From JAJPXC01 sp964510535 (GTDB taxonomy: Bacteria > Bacteroidota > Bacteroidia > Bacteroidales > Muribaculaceae), in NCBI GenBank assembly GCA_964510535.1, contig CAZECG010000001.1:62001-126000 (forward strand): 64,000 nt of DNA, written 5' to 3'. Within the stretch, counting starts at the first letter, position 1; each line of letters opens with the position of its first letter. Under the pieces are notes generated by a model that was given only the letters and a program-made list of their open reading frames with translations, did not search any database and was not told the DNA's origin. Shown here in pieces: positions 43,041 to 52,393 of this stretch. Made by a program: the position numbers and the translations under genes.

Positions 43041-45851
43041 TTATTTATAATTATTCTTAGCTTTCGTACACTCGTCAACGAGATATGCAATCGACTTATA
43101 GGGCACTCCGCTATTGGTCGTCAAGCCTATCTCGCAAGTGCGGCTGTTTGAGAATCCGCGTTTCACACCGGCCGCTTCAATCTGCGGACGCAACTTGCGA
43201 AGAGCGTAACGGTTAAGTTCGGGGAGGGTGAAACCTTTGTCGCCGGCGAAACCGCAACACCCCACCTCGGCAGGGACCACTACTCGCGACGCACACTTCG
43301 ACGCAAGCGAAATCATCTTATCGGCAAGACCCATACGGCGGCTTGAACAAGTGACATGAATCGCTACCGCCTCATCAACCGGGGCAAATTCAAGATATTG
43401 TGCCAAGAAGTCGTGTATAAACTCAACCGGCTCATAAAGTTCCATCGATTTAATGTGGTCGCACATACGGTGCAAACAGGGACTTTGGTCGCACATCACG
43501 GGGTATTTGCCATTTTCCGACGCTTCGAGAAGCGCTTTTTCAAGTTCGCGGGTCTTGGCGTCGGCTATGTCAGGCATCCCTTTACTTTCCCAAATCATAC
43601 CGCAACACAAGTTTTGCATACCTTTCGGGAATATGACTTCATATCCGGCTTTAGCACACAGATTTTTGATGACGTGCATCAAATTCTCTTGCTTCTTGCC
43701 GTTCTTCTCGCGCGACGCGCCCATTGTCTGGTTGATACAACTGGGGAAGTAGACCACTTTCCTCGGAAGTTTGGCATCGTCTGCCGCCGTTCCGGTTTTC
43801 GGTGCGTGAGCCGCTCCCGGGAGCGAGGGAGTCCACAACGGCACGCCTACTTTGTTCAAGCCCTTACCAATAGCCGTGACAGCATCGTCGCCAATGACTC
43901 CGCCGGCGACAGATGCCACCGACAACACCGGGCGGAGCACTCCTTTAATGGCCCGCAGGTTGTTAGCTGCCATGCGGCCAATTGCGTAACCGGCCTTAGG
44001 CATATGTGCCTCGCGCAGTTCGTGAATCAAATCGGCGGTATTGATGCCCATGGGGCACGATGTGCTGCAAAGCCCGTCACCTGCGCAACTGTCTTCGCCA
44101 AGATAGCGGAATTGTCGCTCCAAGCGTTTTAGGCGCTGTGGGTCTTCGCCAGTCGACTTCAATCGCGAAATTTCGCGGCTGATGACTGTGCGTTGACGCG
44201 CTGACAGCGTGAAGCCGCAGCTGACGCAATTAACCTCGCAGAATCCGCACTCGATGCAACGGTCAACAACGGGGCTGGTCATAGGCAGGGGTTTCATCCC
44301 CTTGATATAGCATTCGGGGTCATCATTAAAGATAACACCGGGGTTAAGAATCATTTTAGGGTCGAAAATCGCTTTGAGTCGACGCATGAAATTCCACGCA
44401 GTCTCGCCCCACTCGTTTTTGACAAAGGGAGCCATATTGCGCCCTGTTCCATGCTCGGCTTTTAACGAGCCGTCATACTTGTCAACTACAAGGGTCTCGA
44501 CAGCTTTCATCAGTCGCTTGTAGCGGTTCACTTCCTCATCGGTATCAAAACGCTGTGAGATGATGAAGTGGTAGTTGCCTTCGAGCGCATGTCCATAGAT
44601 GCACGCATCGTCATAGCCGCAATCTATCAACAACTGCTGCAAATCGGCAGTCGCGTCGGGAAGGTCCTCGATGTGGAAAGCCACATCCTCGATAAGAACG
44701 GTAGTGCCGAGAGGGCGCGTGCCGCCGACCGAGGGGAAAATGCCCGAACGTATTTTCCAATATGGGCCATACTCTTTGGGGTCTGATGTAAATCGGGCGG
44801 GAATGTGGAGTTTAAACGGCTTCAAGATTTCGAGTATCTCATCGATATTGCGCTGTAACTCCTCGGGCGAATCGGCCTTAGTTTCAGTCAAGACGGCGGT
44901 TAAGCCTACGCCCGTTGTGTCGTCGACAGCCGAAAGTGATTTTTTGTCGAGCAACTCTGCGCCGTGAACAGGGCCTTTTTTCATTGCCACGACAGCTTCG
45001 CAAGCCGTGCGGATGTCATCGAAATAGAGCATCGCACTTGCCGAATGTGGGTAGAGATGAGAGGTGTTAACGGTCAGTCGGCTCATAAATCCGAGCGTAC
45101 CTTCCGAGCCCACCATACAGTGAGCCATGATTTCAAACGGGTCGTCGAATGTGACAAACGGCAACAAGTTGAGACCCGTCACGTTTTTAATGCTGTATTT
45201 GTACTTGATGCGCTTCACCAACTCCTCATCGGCTCTGATTTCGTCGCGCATCTTCTCGATTGAAGCGACAAAATCGGGATGAGATTGACGGAAAGCGGCG
45301 CGCGACAGCTCATCGCCGGTATCAATCACCGTGCCGTCGACAAGCACTATTCTCATCGACTCAAGCACCTTATCGCTGTTGGCGTGCGTACCGCAATTCA
45401 TACCCGAAGCATTGTTGATTACGATACCGCCCACCATCGCCGAGTTTTTAGAGGCCGGGTCGGGAGCGAAAATGCGGTTATAGGGAGCGAGATATTGATT
45501 CACCCTACCGCCGATGATACCCGGCTGCATCGTGATTTGAAGGCCGTCGGGTGATATCGAGTAATCTTCCCAGTTTTTCCCGGCCACGATTAAGATTGAA
45601 TCGCTGATAGCCTGTCCCGAGAGGCTCGTACCGGCAGCTCGGAATGTAATGGGCAAGCCGAGACGAGAGGCGATGCCAAGCAGTTGCGACACCTCGGCCT
45701 CGTTGACCGAGCGCACTACAATCTTAGGAATCATACGGTAGAAACCCGCATCCGTTCCCCAAGCGAGACAACGCAAATCGTCAGTGTAGATTCTCTTTGA
45801 ATCGACAAATGTGCCGATTTCCTCTAAAAACAGTTTATAATTATTATCCAT
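43041..45851 (-). CDS. FAD- and Fe-S-containing D-lactate dehydrogenase-like protein
   Basis: 936 residues. The N-terminal half is a GlcD-type FAD domain (PITFRAAGTSLSGQAISDSILIV; AMVGGIVINNASGMNCG; MVGSEGTLGFMSRLT). After residue 530 come two 4Fe-4S motifs (CIECGFCEVNCVSCG and CAGDGLCSTSCPMG). Heterodisulfide-reductase-like CCG blocks follow (NLCCGMIWESKGM; VGCCGFAGDKGF). Such GlcD–GlpC fusions oxidise D-2-hydroxyacids, mostly D-lactate, and pass electrons to the quinone pool. D-lactate is exactly what MurQ releases, so placement in this operon is meaningful. The substrate is inferred. Confidence 0.88.
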   Translation of the reverse strand: MDNNYKLFLEEIGTFVDSKRIYTDDLRCLAWGTDAGFYRMIPKIVVRSVNEAEVSQLLGIASRLGLPITFRAAGTSLSGQAISDSILIVAGKNWEDYSISPDGLQITMQPGIIGGRVNQYLAPYNRIFAPDPASKNSAMVGGIVINNASGMNCGTHANSDKVLESMRIVLVDGTVIDTGDELSRAAFRQSHPDFVASIEKMRDEIRADEELVKRIKYKYSIKNVTGLNLLPFVTFDDPFEIMAHCMVGSEGTLGFMSRLTVNTSHLYPHSASAMLYFDDIRTACEAVVAMKKGPVHGAELLDKKSLSAVDDTTGVGLTAVLTETKADSPEELQRNIDEILEILKPFKLHIPARFTSDPKEYGPYWKIRSGIFPSVGGTRPLGTTVLIEDVAFHIEDLPDATADLQQLLIDCGYDDACIYGHALEGNYHFIISQRFDTDEEVNRYKRLMKAVETLVVDKYDGSLKAEHGTGRNMAPFVKNEWGETAWNFMRRLKAIFDPKMILNPGVIFNDDPECYIKGMKPLPMTSPVVDRCIECGFCEVNCVSCGFTLSARQRTVISREISRLKSTGEDPQRLKRLERQFRYLGEDSCAGDGLCSTSCPMGINTADLIHELREAHMPKAGYAIGRMAANNLRAIKGVLRPVLSVASVAGGVIGDDAVTAIGKGLNKVGVPLWTPSLPGAAHAPKTGTAADDAKLPRKVVYFPSCINQTMGASREKNGKKQENLMHVIKNLCAKAGYEVIFPKGMQNLCCGMIWESKGMPDIADAKTRELEKALLEASENGKYPVMCDQSPCLHRMCDHIKSMELYEPVEFIHDFLAQYLEFAPVDEAVAIHVTCSSRRMGLADKMISLASKCASRVVVPAEVGCCGFAGDKGFTLPELNRYALRKLRPQIEAAGVKRGFSNSRTCEIGLTTNSGVPYKSIAYLVDECTKAKNNYK

Positions 45852-45909
45852 CAGTGGTTCAATAAATCGTGGCCGTAAAAATTACGGGGAGAAGTCTATG
45901 AGTTTACAT

Positions 45910-47142
45910 TTATTTGTAAAGGTGATAACGCGCTTTCTTCATTTTGAACTTGGCGTCATCCTTAGTCCAATAGTCGAACATATCCTCGACCTTGTTGTTC
46001 TTGCAGAAACGCTTACGTATCTCAGATGAGCCGGTCACCTTGTCGAATGTCGTGTAACGTTTTTTATCGCATATCTCAAACGGGTTCTTATCGGGATACA
46101 TATCGATAAGTTCCTGCATGATGTAGAATTGCGTTAAAGCCAACGGAGCCGCATCTTTGTCGGTGATGCAAATCTCCACGCCGGCTACGTTCTCGCCCTT
46201 AAAGGTTGAATAGAACGGCTTATAAGTAATAGCGCGGAAGTGGATGCCCGGAAGTTTCAGAGCGTTCAAGCGGTCAGCCAACTTTTGGCCGTCAATCCAA
46301 GGTGCTGCGACCGTTTTGAAAGGCAAGGTGTAGCCAACTCCGATTGACACGCAATAAAGTTCGCCAAGAATACCGGTTACAGGATAATAGATTCCGATTT
46401 CAGGATTCGGAATGTGGGGTGAGGGCAAAACCCAAGGCATACCGGTTTCAGCGTATGGCATATCTCGAGTCCAGCCTTCCATAGGGATAACCGTGAGGTT
46501 AACCTTCTTACCGCTGTCGAGCAATCCCTCTTCGTTGAGATACATCGCCAACTCACCGGGTGTGAGGCCATAAAGGTAAGGGATAGGGAAACGGCTCACA
46601 AACGACACCGAGGCTTTTTCAACGAAGTTACCTTCGACCTTGTTTCCGCCCACGGGATTGGGACGGTCAAGCACCATAAACTCTTTGCCAAGTTCGGCGC
46701 AAGCGTCCATAGCCTCGCCCATCGACGAGATAAACGTGTAAGAACGGCAACCGATATCCTGAATGTCATAGACCAATACGTCGACATCTTTCAACATTTC
46801 TGGAGTCGGCTTGTAAGTCTTACCGAAAATAGAGTAGACGGTGACTCCGGTTGCGGGATCCACCATATTGTCAACGTGGTCACCGGCGTGTACGTCGCCG
46901 CGCACACCGTGCTCAGGGGCAAACAGTGCGGTCAATTTCACACCGGGAGCCTCATGCAAAATGTCAACAGTTGATTTATAGTTATTGTCGATGCCGGTGG
47001 GATTGGTAATCAGGCCCACACGCTTTCCCTGGAGCTGAGCGAAACCGTTGTCGCGCAACACCTCGACACCGGGCTTCACCTGTGCCGTTGACATCAACGA
47101 CACAAGCGAAAGAGCGGCTATAAATGATGATATTTTCTTCAT
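45910..47142 (-). CDS. namZ: Exo-beta-N-acetylmuramidase NamZ (DUF1343)
   Basis: 410 residues with a signal peptide (MKKISSFIAALSLVSLMSTAQ). The DUF1343 core is clear: GKRVGLITNPTGIDNNYKSTVDIL, LTALFAPEHGVRGDVHAGDHVD, VLVYDIQDIGCRSYTFISSMG and FMVLDRPNPVGGNKVEGNF. DUF1343 proteins (Bacillus NamZ and relatives in Bacteroidetes) cut MurNAc from the non-reducing end of peptidoglycan fragments. This makes it the MurNAc source for the genes downstream. It lies 45 bases after the AmpG-like gene. Confidence 0.88.
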   Translation of the reverse strand: MKKISSFIAALSLVSLMSTAQVKPGVEVLRDNGFAQLQGKRVGLITNPTGIDNNYKSTVDILHEAPGVKLTALFAPEHGVRGDVHAGDHVDNMVDPATGVTVYSIFGKTYKPTPEMLKDVDVLVYDIQDIGCRSYTFISSMGEAMDACAELGKEFMVLDRPNPVGGNKVEGNFVEKASVSFVSRFPIPYLYGLTPGELAMYLNEEGLLDSGKKVNLTVIPMEGWTRDMPYAETGMPWVLPSPHIPNPEIGIYYPVTGILGELYCVSIGVGYTLPFKTVAAPWIDGQKLADRLNALKLPGIHFRAITYKPFYSTFKGENVAGVEICITDKDAAPLALTQFYIMQELIDMYPDKNPFEICDKKRYTTFDKVTGSSEIRKRFCKNNKVEDMFDYWTKDDAKFKMKKARYHLYK

Positions 47143-47187
47143 AAGAGATTGTTAGTTTTTCAGTTTCGTTTAAACACTAAAGCTGGA

Positions 47188-48537
47188 TTACTTCGCACCA
47201 TATTTGGGGTCAATGTGACGGCGCACAAGACCCGTTACAATCCAAGTGGCGAAGTTACAAGCGAGCACCCACCAGAAGAAGTTGATGTAAGAGTTACCGA
47301 GAAGGCTCTCTTTGATATATCCGGCAGCCATACCGGGGAGCATCATACCAAGTGCCATAAACGCCGTGCAGATTGCATAGTGGGATGTTTTGTAGGGGCC
47401 GTCGGCAAAGTACATCATATAGAGCATAAACGCCGTGAAACCAAATCCGTAGGCAAACTGTTCAAGCACGATTGCGCAGAAGATGATAATTTTGCCTGTA
47501 ACGTCTGCATAGCTTGGCTGAACGTTAGAAAGCACGATGTAAGCCACGCAGTTAAGCGATGTGGCAAGTGCCATAGGCCAAATCCATTTCTTCAATCCGC
47601 CGTTCGACGCGCAAATACCGCCGATGATACCACCGATTGTAAGACCGATGATAGCCAACGTACCGTAAGCGAAACCGACCTCAGTCTGTGTCATACCAAG
47701 ACCGCCGGCATCGCGCGAAGCGAGGAGGAACGGCTGGCACAACTTAACGACTTGAGCCTCGGGAAGACGGTAGAGAAGCATAAACAACATAGCGAGAAGC
47801 ACATGTTTCTTCTGGAAGAAAGTCACAAACGAACCGACAAACTCCTTGAGAATCGAGCCGATGCTCTTAGTCTCTTGTTTGTCACCACCTACCGCGCTGT
47901 CGGCAGCCGGTTTGGGGAGAATGAACGCATGCCACAACGACACGACTGCAAAGAACGCGGCGCAGATAGAGACCGTAAACATCCACGCTTTAGAAACGCT
48001 ACCTGTCTGCTGCGTCAAGAAGCCCGCAAGCATAACGAGACCACCCTGACCAAAGACGTTGGCGCAACGGTAGAACGTCGAGCGAATGCCGACAAACATA
48101 CTCTGCTCTGCCGTGTTAAGGGCAATCATATAGAAACCGTCGGATGCAATGTCGTGGGTTGCCGAGCAGAAAGCAGTGATGAAATAGAAGAACAAGCAGA
48201 CTGCAAACGCCGAAACAGGAAGTCCCTCGGCAATTTGCTCAGCATCGGGCAAAGGAAGGGTAAACGCGATTGCGCCCAAACCTACCGCCACGCAAATCTG
48301 CATCATGACAGTCCACCAGCGTTTAGTGCGGATAATGTCGACAATAGGGCCCCAGAATGGTTTGATAACCCAGGGGAGGTAGAGCCAACCGGTGTAAAGG
48401 GTCGCATCGGTTTCCGACATACCGAGCTGAGTGAAAAGCACCATCGTCACCATATTGATGAAGATGAATGGGATACCTTGCGCAAAATAGAGCGTGGGAA
48501 TCCATGCCCACGGCGAACGTTTATTAGTTGTTTTCAT
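47188..48537 (-). CDS. AmpG-like major facilitator (muropeptide permease family)
   Basis: 449 residues, about 12 transmembrane helices. Early blocks PTLYFAQGIPFIFINMVTMVLFTQLG and LYLPWVIKPFWGPIVDIIRTKRWW match the AmpG branch of the MFS. TAFCSATHDIASDGFYMIAL is the second family block. AmpG imports GlcNAc-anhydroMurNAc (peptides). The position between the SpoIID-like gene and namZ supports uptake of wall fragments, although the exact cargo may be MurNAc or disaccharides. Confidence 0.85.
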   Translation of the reverse strand: MKTTNKRSPWAWIPTLYFAQGIPFIFINMVTMVLFTQLGMSETDATLYTGWLYLPWVIKPFWGPIVDIIRTKRWWTVMMQICVAVGLGAIAFTLPLPDAEQIAEGLPVSAFAVCLFFYFITAFCSATHDIASDGFYMIALNTAEQSMFVGIRSTFYRCANVFGQGGLVMLAGFLTQQTGSVSKAWMFTVSICAAFFAVVSLWHAFILPKPAADSAVGGDKQETKSIGSILKEFVGSFVTFFQKKHVLLAMLFMLLYRLPEAQVVKLCQPFLLASRDAGGLGMTQTEVGFAYGTLAIIGLTIGGIIGGICASNGGLKKWIWPMALATSLNCVAYIVLSNVQPSYADVTGKIIIFCAIVLEQFAYGFGFTAFMLYMMYFADGPYKTSHYAICTAFMALGMMLPGMAAGYIKESLLGNSYINFFWWVLACNFATWIVTGLVRRHIDPKYGAK

Positions 48538-48573
48538 TTAAATGTTAACAATGATTGGTTTAGATTTTTAAGA

Positions 48574-49914
48574 TTAATAGAGACGCGTGCACTCCGAGTC
48601 GATGAAGTAGTGCGACAAGATTTCGTGATAGCCGAAACCGTTAGCACCCATGACAGCCGCACCGATTTGGCACAAGCCTACGCCATGACCCCACCCTGCT
48701 CCGTGCAAAGTGAACGAACCCGGGATGCCGTCAGCATCAATGTCGGTGCGTTCAACGACAAACGCCGAACTGTAGAGGTGCGACTTAGACAATGCACGGC
48801 GGATGATAAGCTCCTTGCCGATGACAAGCGTGCGTTTCGTGCCCACCACCTCAAGTTTCCACAGGCGGCCCGAAGTGCCGCGGCTGACGGGAACGAGGTT
48901 AATGATTTGTCCAAAGTCGATACCGAGGCGGCTGTGAATCAACTCTGAAATTTCTTTCTGAGTGTAAGTCACTTTCCAGCGATAGAAATCCTTGGTTTCC
49001 TGGTCATAGTTGTTGAGCACTTGACCAAGTATCTCAGCAGAATCAGTATTACAGTAAGCCGCCGGCTGACTGAGAATCCACTCCTCGGCGTTGCGCTCGA
49101 TTGACAAGTCGGGGAAGTCATTGACATCCTGACCGTCGCGTCGAGGCTGAAGATAATGGTGGTCTACCGACTCCCAACAAGTGTCAAATCGTTCAAACAC
49201 ACCGCCGCAGCATTTCGAGAAGCGGGCATCGCAAAGCTCGCCTTGATACATCAAGACTTCGCCGCGAGTCGCCGCTACTGCTTCAGCCACGGTGGGCGTG
49301 GTTTGGCGGGTGACACCCTGATAACGCTGACAATGGTCATCGGCACAAACGTCAAAGTTTGTGTGATCTTCGCGGTCAAACCATTTAATCAACTCATTGT
49401 CATCAGCGTGGCAACCACACTCGTCGCCACAACAAGTGTCATGAGCATCGCCGTGTTGTCCGGCGAGACGCTCGCGTTTCTCGATTTGGGCAAGAAGCCA
49501 ACTGCGGGAAATCACGGCATGTGCCTTGAGCAACTCCAACGACGCTGTCGCACTCATTTCCGACGAGATTACGCTACACAGGTAATCTTCGAGCGGGAGA
49601 ATGTTTACAGCAGTCAATTTGTCGCCCTCGACGATGAGGCTCAACGAGCCTTTGAACACTTGCGTTTCACGACGTTCCCAATGGAAGTCGACCCCGATGA
49701 TTACATCATGCAATTCAAACAAAGATGACTCGGTGAGCGGCGTGAACAAATAATTATCTGATTTGACTCCGTCGATAACGACCTTGCCGTCATCTATGCG
49801 GGCGACATGGTCACCCGTGACTACTTTGCCGTTGAGTTCAAAATCGCCGCGTAACGAGAATTTAATCTCCGTTCCACTGACAATCCCGACTTTCAATTTG
49901 GGCTCTTCCATCAT
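48574..49914 (-). CDS. SpoIID/LytB-domain protein with Cys/His-rich insert, no signal peptide
   Basis: About 446 residues from MMEEPKLKVGIVSG; an ATG 30 bases earlier (49944) is possible. The SpoIID domain has NILPLEDYLCSVISSEMSATASLELLKAHAVISRSWL (catalytic Glu in SSEM) and the C-terminal GAGWGHGVGLCQIGAAVMGANGFGYHEILSHYF. SpoIID proteins are lytic transglycosylases acting on peptide-free glycan. Two oddities: no export signal, and a loop (about residues 154–195) with HGDAHDTCCGDECGCHADD and more Cys/His after it, suggesting metal binding. It lies in the salvage operon between DUF4922 and AmpG. Confidence 0.85.
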   Translation of the reverse strand: MMEEPKLKVGIVSGTEIKFSLRGDFELNGKVVTGDHVARIDDGKVVIDGVKSDNYLFTPLTESSLFELHDVIIGVDFHWERRETQVFKGSLSLIVEGDKLTAVNILPLEDYLCSVISSEMSATASLELLKAHAVISRSWLLAQIEKRERLAGQHGDAHDTCCGDECGCHADDNELIKWFDREDHTNFDVCADDHCQRYQGVTRQTTPTVAEAVAATRGEVLMYQGELCDARFSKCCGGVFERFDTCWESVDHHYLQPRRDGQDVNDFPDLSIERNAEEWILSQPAAYCNTDSAEILGQVLNNYDQETKDFYRWKVTYTQKEISELIHSRLGIDFGQIINLVPVSRGTSGRLWKLEVVGTKRTLVIGKELIIRRALSKSHLYSSAFVVERTDIDADGIPGSFTLHGAGWGHGVGLCQIGAAVMGANGFGYHEILSHYFIDSECTRLY

Positions 49915-49972
49915 GAATCTTTTAATCTTTAAACCATTTGACAAACAAAATAGCTAAGGCCAAGTCGACCGG

Positions 49973-50911
49973 TCACTTTTTCAATTTAGAAACTATCGAT
50001 TTGACATCCTCGTTGCTCAAGCACAACTCATCATAGATTTTCTTGATGACATCAGCGTCAACTCGATTGAAATCTTTCTCGAGAGGCGTGATAAACACGC
50101 CGCCCATATCAACCGATGCCGGGCTGAGCAACATAGTGTCGTCACCTTCAGTGCCATAGAACGACGGACGGTGACGTTTACGAGGAATAACGACAAGGTT
50201 TACCTTGTCGCCCTGCTTGTAGCAGAGGATATTCATCATAGGCTCAGTCTCGCCTTCATTCTGAGGCAGAGCTGCATACAGACGGTCGAAGAGTTCCTGG
50301 CCATATTCGTAATCGGCGGTGCTGATTACGAACATATTGAGTGGCAAGCCGTTGACGACAGAGAGACTGCCTTTATCGCTTTCCTCGATAGTTTCGAGCT
50401 GAGCGCCGTCGATAGCCTCGGCAATCGTCAAAAAGTCAGAGTTGCCGGCCTGGAAGTGCATATGGTCGGGGGCTGATGCGCCACACTTAGGCCCGTTATA
50501 GAACACCGTGTAACCTTCCAATTCATCCGTCAGACGCATCATATCTGCGACACGGCCCTTGATAAGCTGATCAACGTGGCTGCGGTCGGGAATAGTCAGG
50601 TGACGGGGGAAGATGGGGAACGGGTTAATCAAAACCACATATTTGTCCCAATCAATGCCGCGCTGCACCGCCGGGCGGTTAGCCTCGCAAAGGAAACACT
50701 TGCGCTCTTTGAGCGATTTTGTATCAACTTTTGCCGACGACGACACGATGCGGGCAGGGTTGAATTGAACCCTGACCGCCATGCCATCGACATCGATAGT
50801 TTTCACCTTGACACCGGCGAGTGCGCTGAAGTTATCAGCCGCCTGCTGCCACTCGACCAACTGCGATGCAAACAGGTCGCTTACCTGCTGAACAAGTGTG
50901 TTATTAGCCAT
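49973..50911 (-). CDS. DUF4922 HIT-like nucleotidyltransferase/phosphorylase-type protein
   Basis: 312 residues, cytoplasmic. It has CFLCEANRPAVQRGI (a C-x2-C pair), LINPFPIFPRHLTIPDRSH and CGASAPDHMHFQAGNSDFL. The His-x-His-x-Gln arrangement matches the GalT/HIT nucleotidyl-transfer active site. The family is DUF4922; no reaction is established. It overlaps the glycosyltransferase gene by eight bases and precedes the SpoIID-like gene, so an activated-sugar step is a reasonable guess but unproven. Confidence 0.82.
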   Translation of the reverse strand: MANNTLVQQVSDLFASQLVEWQQAADNFSALAGVKVKTIDVDGMAVRVQFNPARIVSSSAKVDTKSLKERKCFLCEANRPAVQRGIDWDKYVVLINPFPIFPRHLTIPDRSHVDQLIKGRVADMMRLTDELEGYTVFYNGPKCGASAPDHMHFQAGNSDFLTIAEAIDGAQLETIEESDKGSLSVVNGLPLNMFVISTADYEYGQELFDRLYAALPQNEGETEPMMNILCYKQGDKVNLVVIPRKRHRPSFYGTEGDDTMLLSPASVDMGGVFITPLEKDFNRVDADVIKKIYDELCLSNEDVKSIVSKLKK

Positions 50912-52373
50912 TGCAACGATTTTTTGCGATACGCGCCTGAAGCTCCCAAGTGCGGATGCGGTCCTTGTAAAGGTTGTTGGCGTTCATCTTGTTGCGGTCG
51001 AGAGCGGCATCAGAGTTGTCCTCCCAACGGCGGCAAAGATAGATTGAATGCCAGATGCGACCGATTTGATAGTTACGCGAGATTGCGAGACCCTCGGCAT
51101 AGTCCTCTCCATAGCTTGTGTTGGGGATGGGGATGTTGCGCAACAGCGGAGTATAGAACGAGCGGGGTGCGCCGAGACCGTTGATGCGGAGAGCATTGTT
51201 GCGACCGTTTTCGGGAGTCCACTCCTTGTGGTCGATTACGCCCGGGGGAATCATCTGTTTGTTGATGTCGGTGAGCGTATAGGTACCGACTACCATACCG
51301 CAGTTCTGCTCATAGAAAGCCTTAACCACTGTTGCGATAGTGTTCTCGTCGGCATAAACGTCGTCGCTGTCAAGCTGGATGGCAAACTTACCGCACTTCT
51401 CGTGGTGTACGCCGTAGTTCCAGCAACCACCGATACCGAGGTCTTTGCGCTCGGGAACGAGATGAATCACGCGGGAATCGTTCTTATACTCATCGATTGC
51501 CTCAGTGGTACCGTCGGTGCTGTGGTTGTCGACGATAATGAGATTGAAGGGGAAGTCGGTCTTCTGTGAGAGCACACTTTCGATAGCGTCACGGATAGTG
51601 CGCACACGGTTACGAACGGGGATGATAACCGAAGCCTCAACTTCAAAGTCGCCCTGGTTAAAGTCGATTTTGTCAAACTCAGGTGCGAGGTAGCCGCCAA
51701 TGGCTTTGAGGTGTGCGGTGCAAGCCTCCTCCATCTCTATCTGCACGCCGCGGTTCTTCGGGTCTACATAATCAAATATTTTCTCACCGCTGCGACGGTT
51801 GTCAACCTCTACGTCGTCATAGAGATACTCGTTGATGTGAACGAGGCTCGACTCGCGAGAGACGCGCAAACGCAAATCATAGAGACCTGCTGCGGTGTAC
51901 TCTTTGTCGATGCCTGCTGCGGCGTTCTTCAAGCACTTGGTGCAGAAGAAGAGCAGCGAACCGAAGTCGAAGTCATCACGCAACGAACCGAATTGGTAGT
52001 CGATTACGGGATAGTTCACGCGCTTACCATCGGCCACTGCATAGTGGTCAGCGTAAAGCATAGCTGCTTTTGAATCTTCAGCGAGAGTTACGAAACGTTC
52101 CAACGACAGATAACCAAGTACCAACTGGTTATATTTCGTATAAAGGAGAGTGTACTTGCCGGTAGCGGCTTGTGCTATTTTTTTCATCGTAGCCGAGCTG
52201 TTGAGAGCGTCAATCACTATCAACTCGCAACCGTCGAGCGGTTTAGCGTCTTTGTCGGTTGACAACAAGATTACTTTGTCTACCAAAGCCGATGCTTTGA
52301 GCTGGTCAACTGTGCCTTGAGCTTGCGCTGCGTCGGCGTAGGGGATGAAACTGGTGATAATAGCGTCCATCAT
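50904..52373 (-). CDS. Glycosyltransferase family 2 protein with duplicated GT-A-like region
   Basis: 489 residues without export signal or membrane helices. The first about 230 residues resemble a degenerate GT-A fold (MMDAIITSFIPYADAAQAQGTVDQL; TLLYTKYNQLVLGYLSLERF). The second part is a canonical GT2 domain: EASVIIPVRNRVRTIRDAIESVL, IIVDNHSTDGT, and AIQLDSDDVYADENTIA with the DxD. It ends GEDYAEGLAISRNYQIGRIWHSIYLCRRWEDNSD. The acceptor is unknown. It is the first gene of the cluster containing DUF4922, SpoIID, AmpG and NamZ. Confidence 0.83.
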   Translation of the reverse strand: MMDAIITSFIPYADAAQAQGTVDQLKASALVDKVILLSTDKDAKPLDGCELIVIDALNSSATMKKIAQAATGKYTLLYTKYNQLVLGYLSLERFVTLAEDSKAAMLYADHYAVADGKRVNYPVIDYQFGSLRDDFDFGSLLFFCTKCLKNAAAGIDKEYTAAGLYDLRLRVSRESSLVHINEYLYDDVEVDNRRSGEKIFDYVDPKNRGVQIEMEEACTAHLKAIGGYLAPEFDKIDFNQGDFEVEASVIIPVRNRVRTIRDAIESVLSQKTDFPFNLIIVDNHSTDGTTEAIDEYKNDSRVIHLVPERKDLGIGGCWNYGVHHEKCGKFAIQLDSDDVYADENTIATVVKAFYEQNCGMVVGTYTLTDINKQMIPPGVIDHKEWTPENGRNNALRINGLGAPRSFYTPLLRNIPIPNTSYGEDYAEGLAISRNYQIGRIWHSIYLCRRWEDNSDAALDRNKMNANNLYKDRIRTWELQARIAKNRCNG

Positions 52374-52393
52374 GATGATTTTTAGGGTTTATA

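Noticed and set aside
47149..48948. A 599-codon plus-strand open frame
   Set aside because: It lies opposite the AmpG-like and SpoIID-like genes, which have clear motifs. The predicted protein is His/Arg-rich with no domain.
49156..49728. Plus-strand 190-codon frame opposite the SpoIID-like gene
   Set aside because: Antisense shadow with no domain; the minus-strand protein has the complete SpoIID signature.
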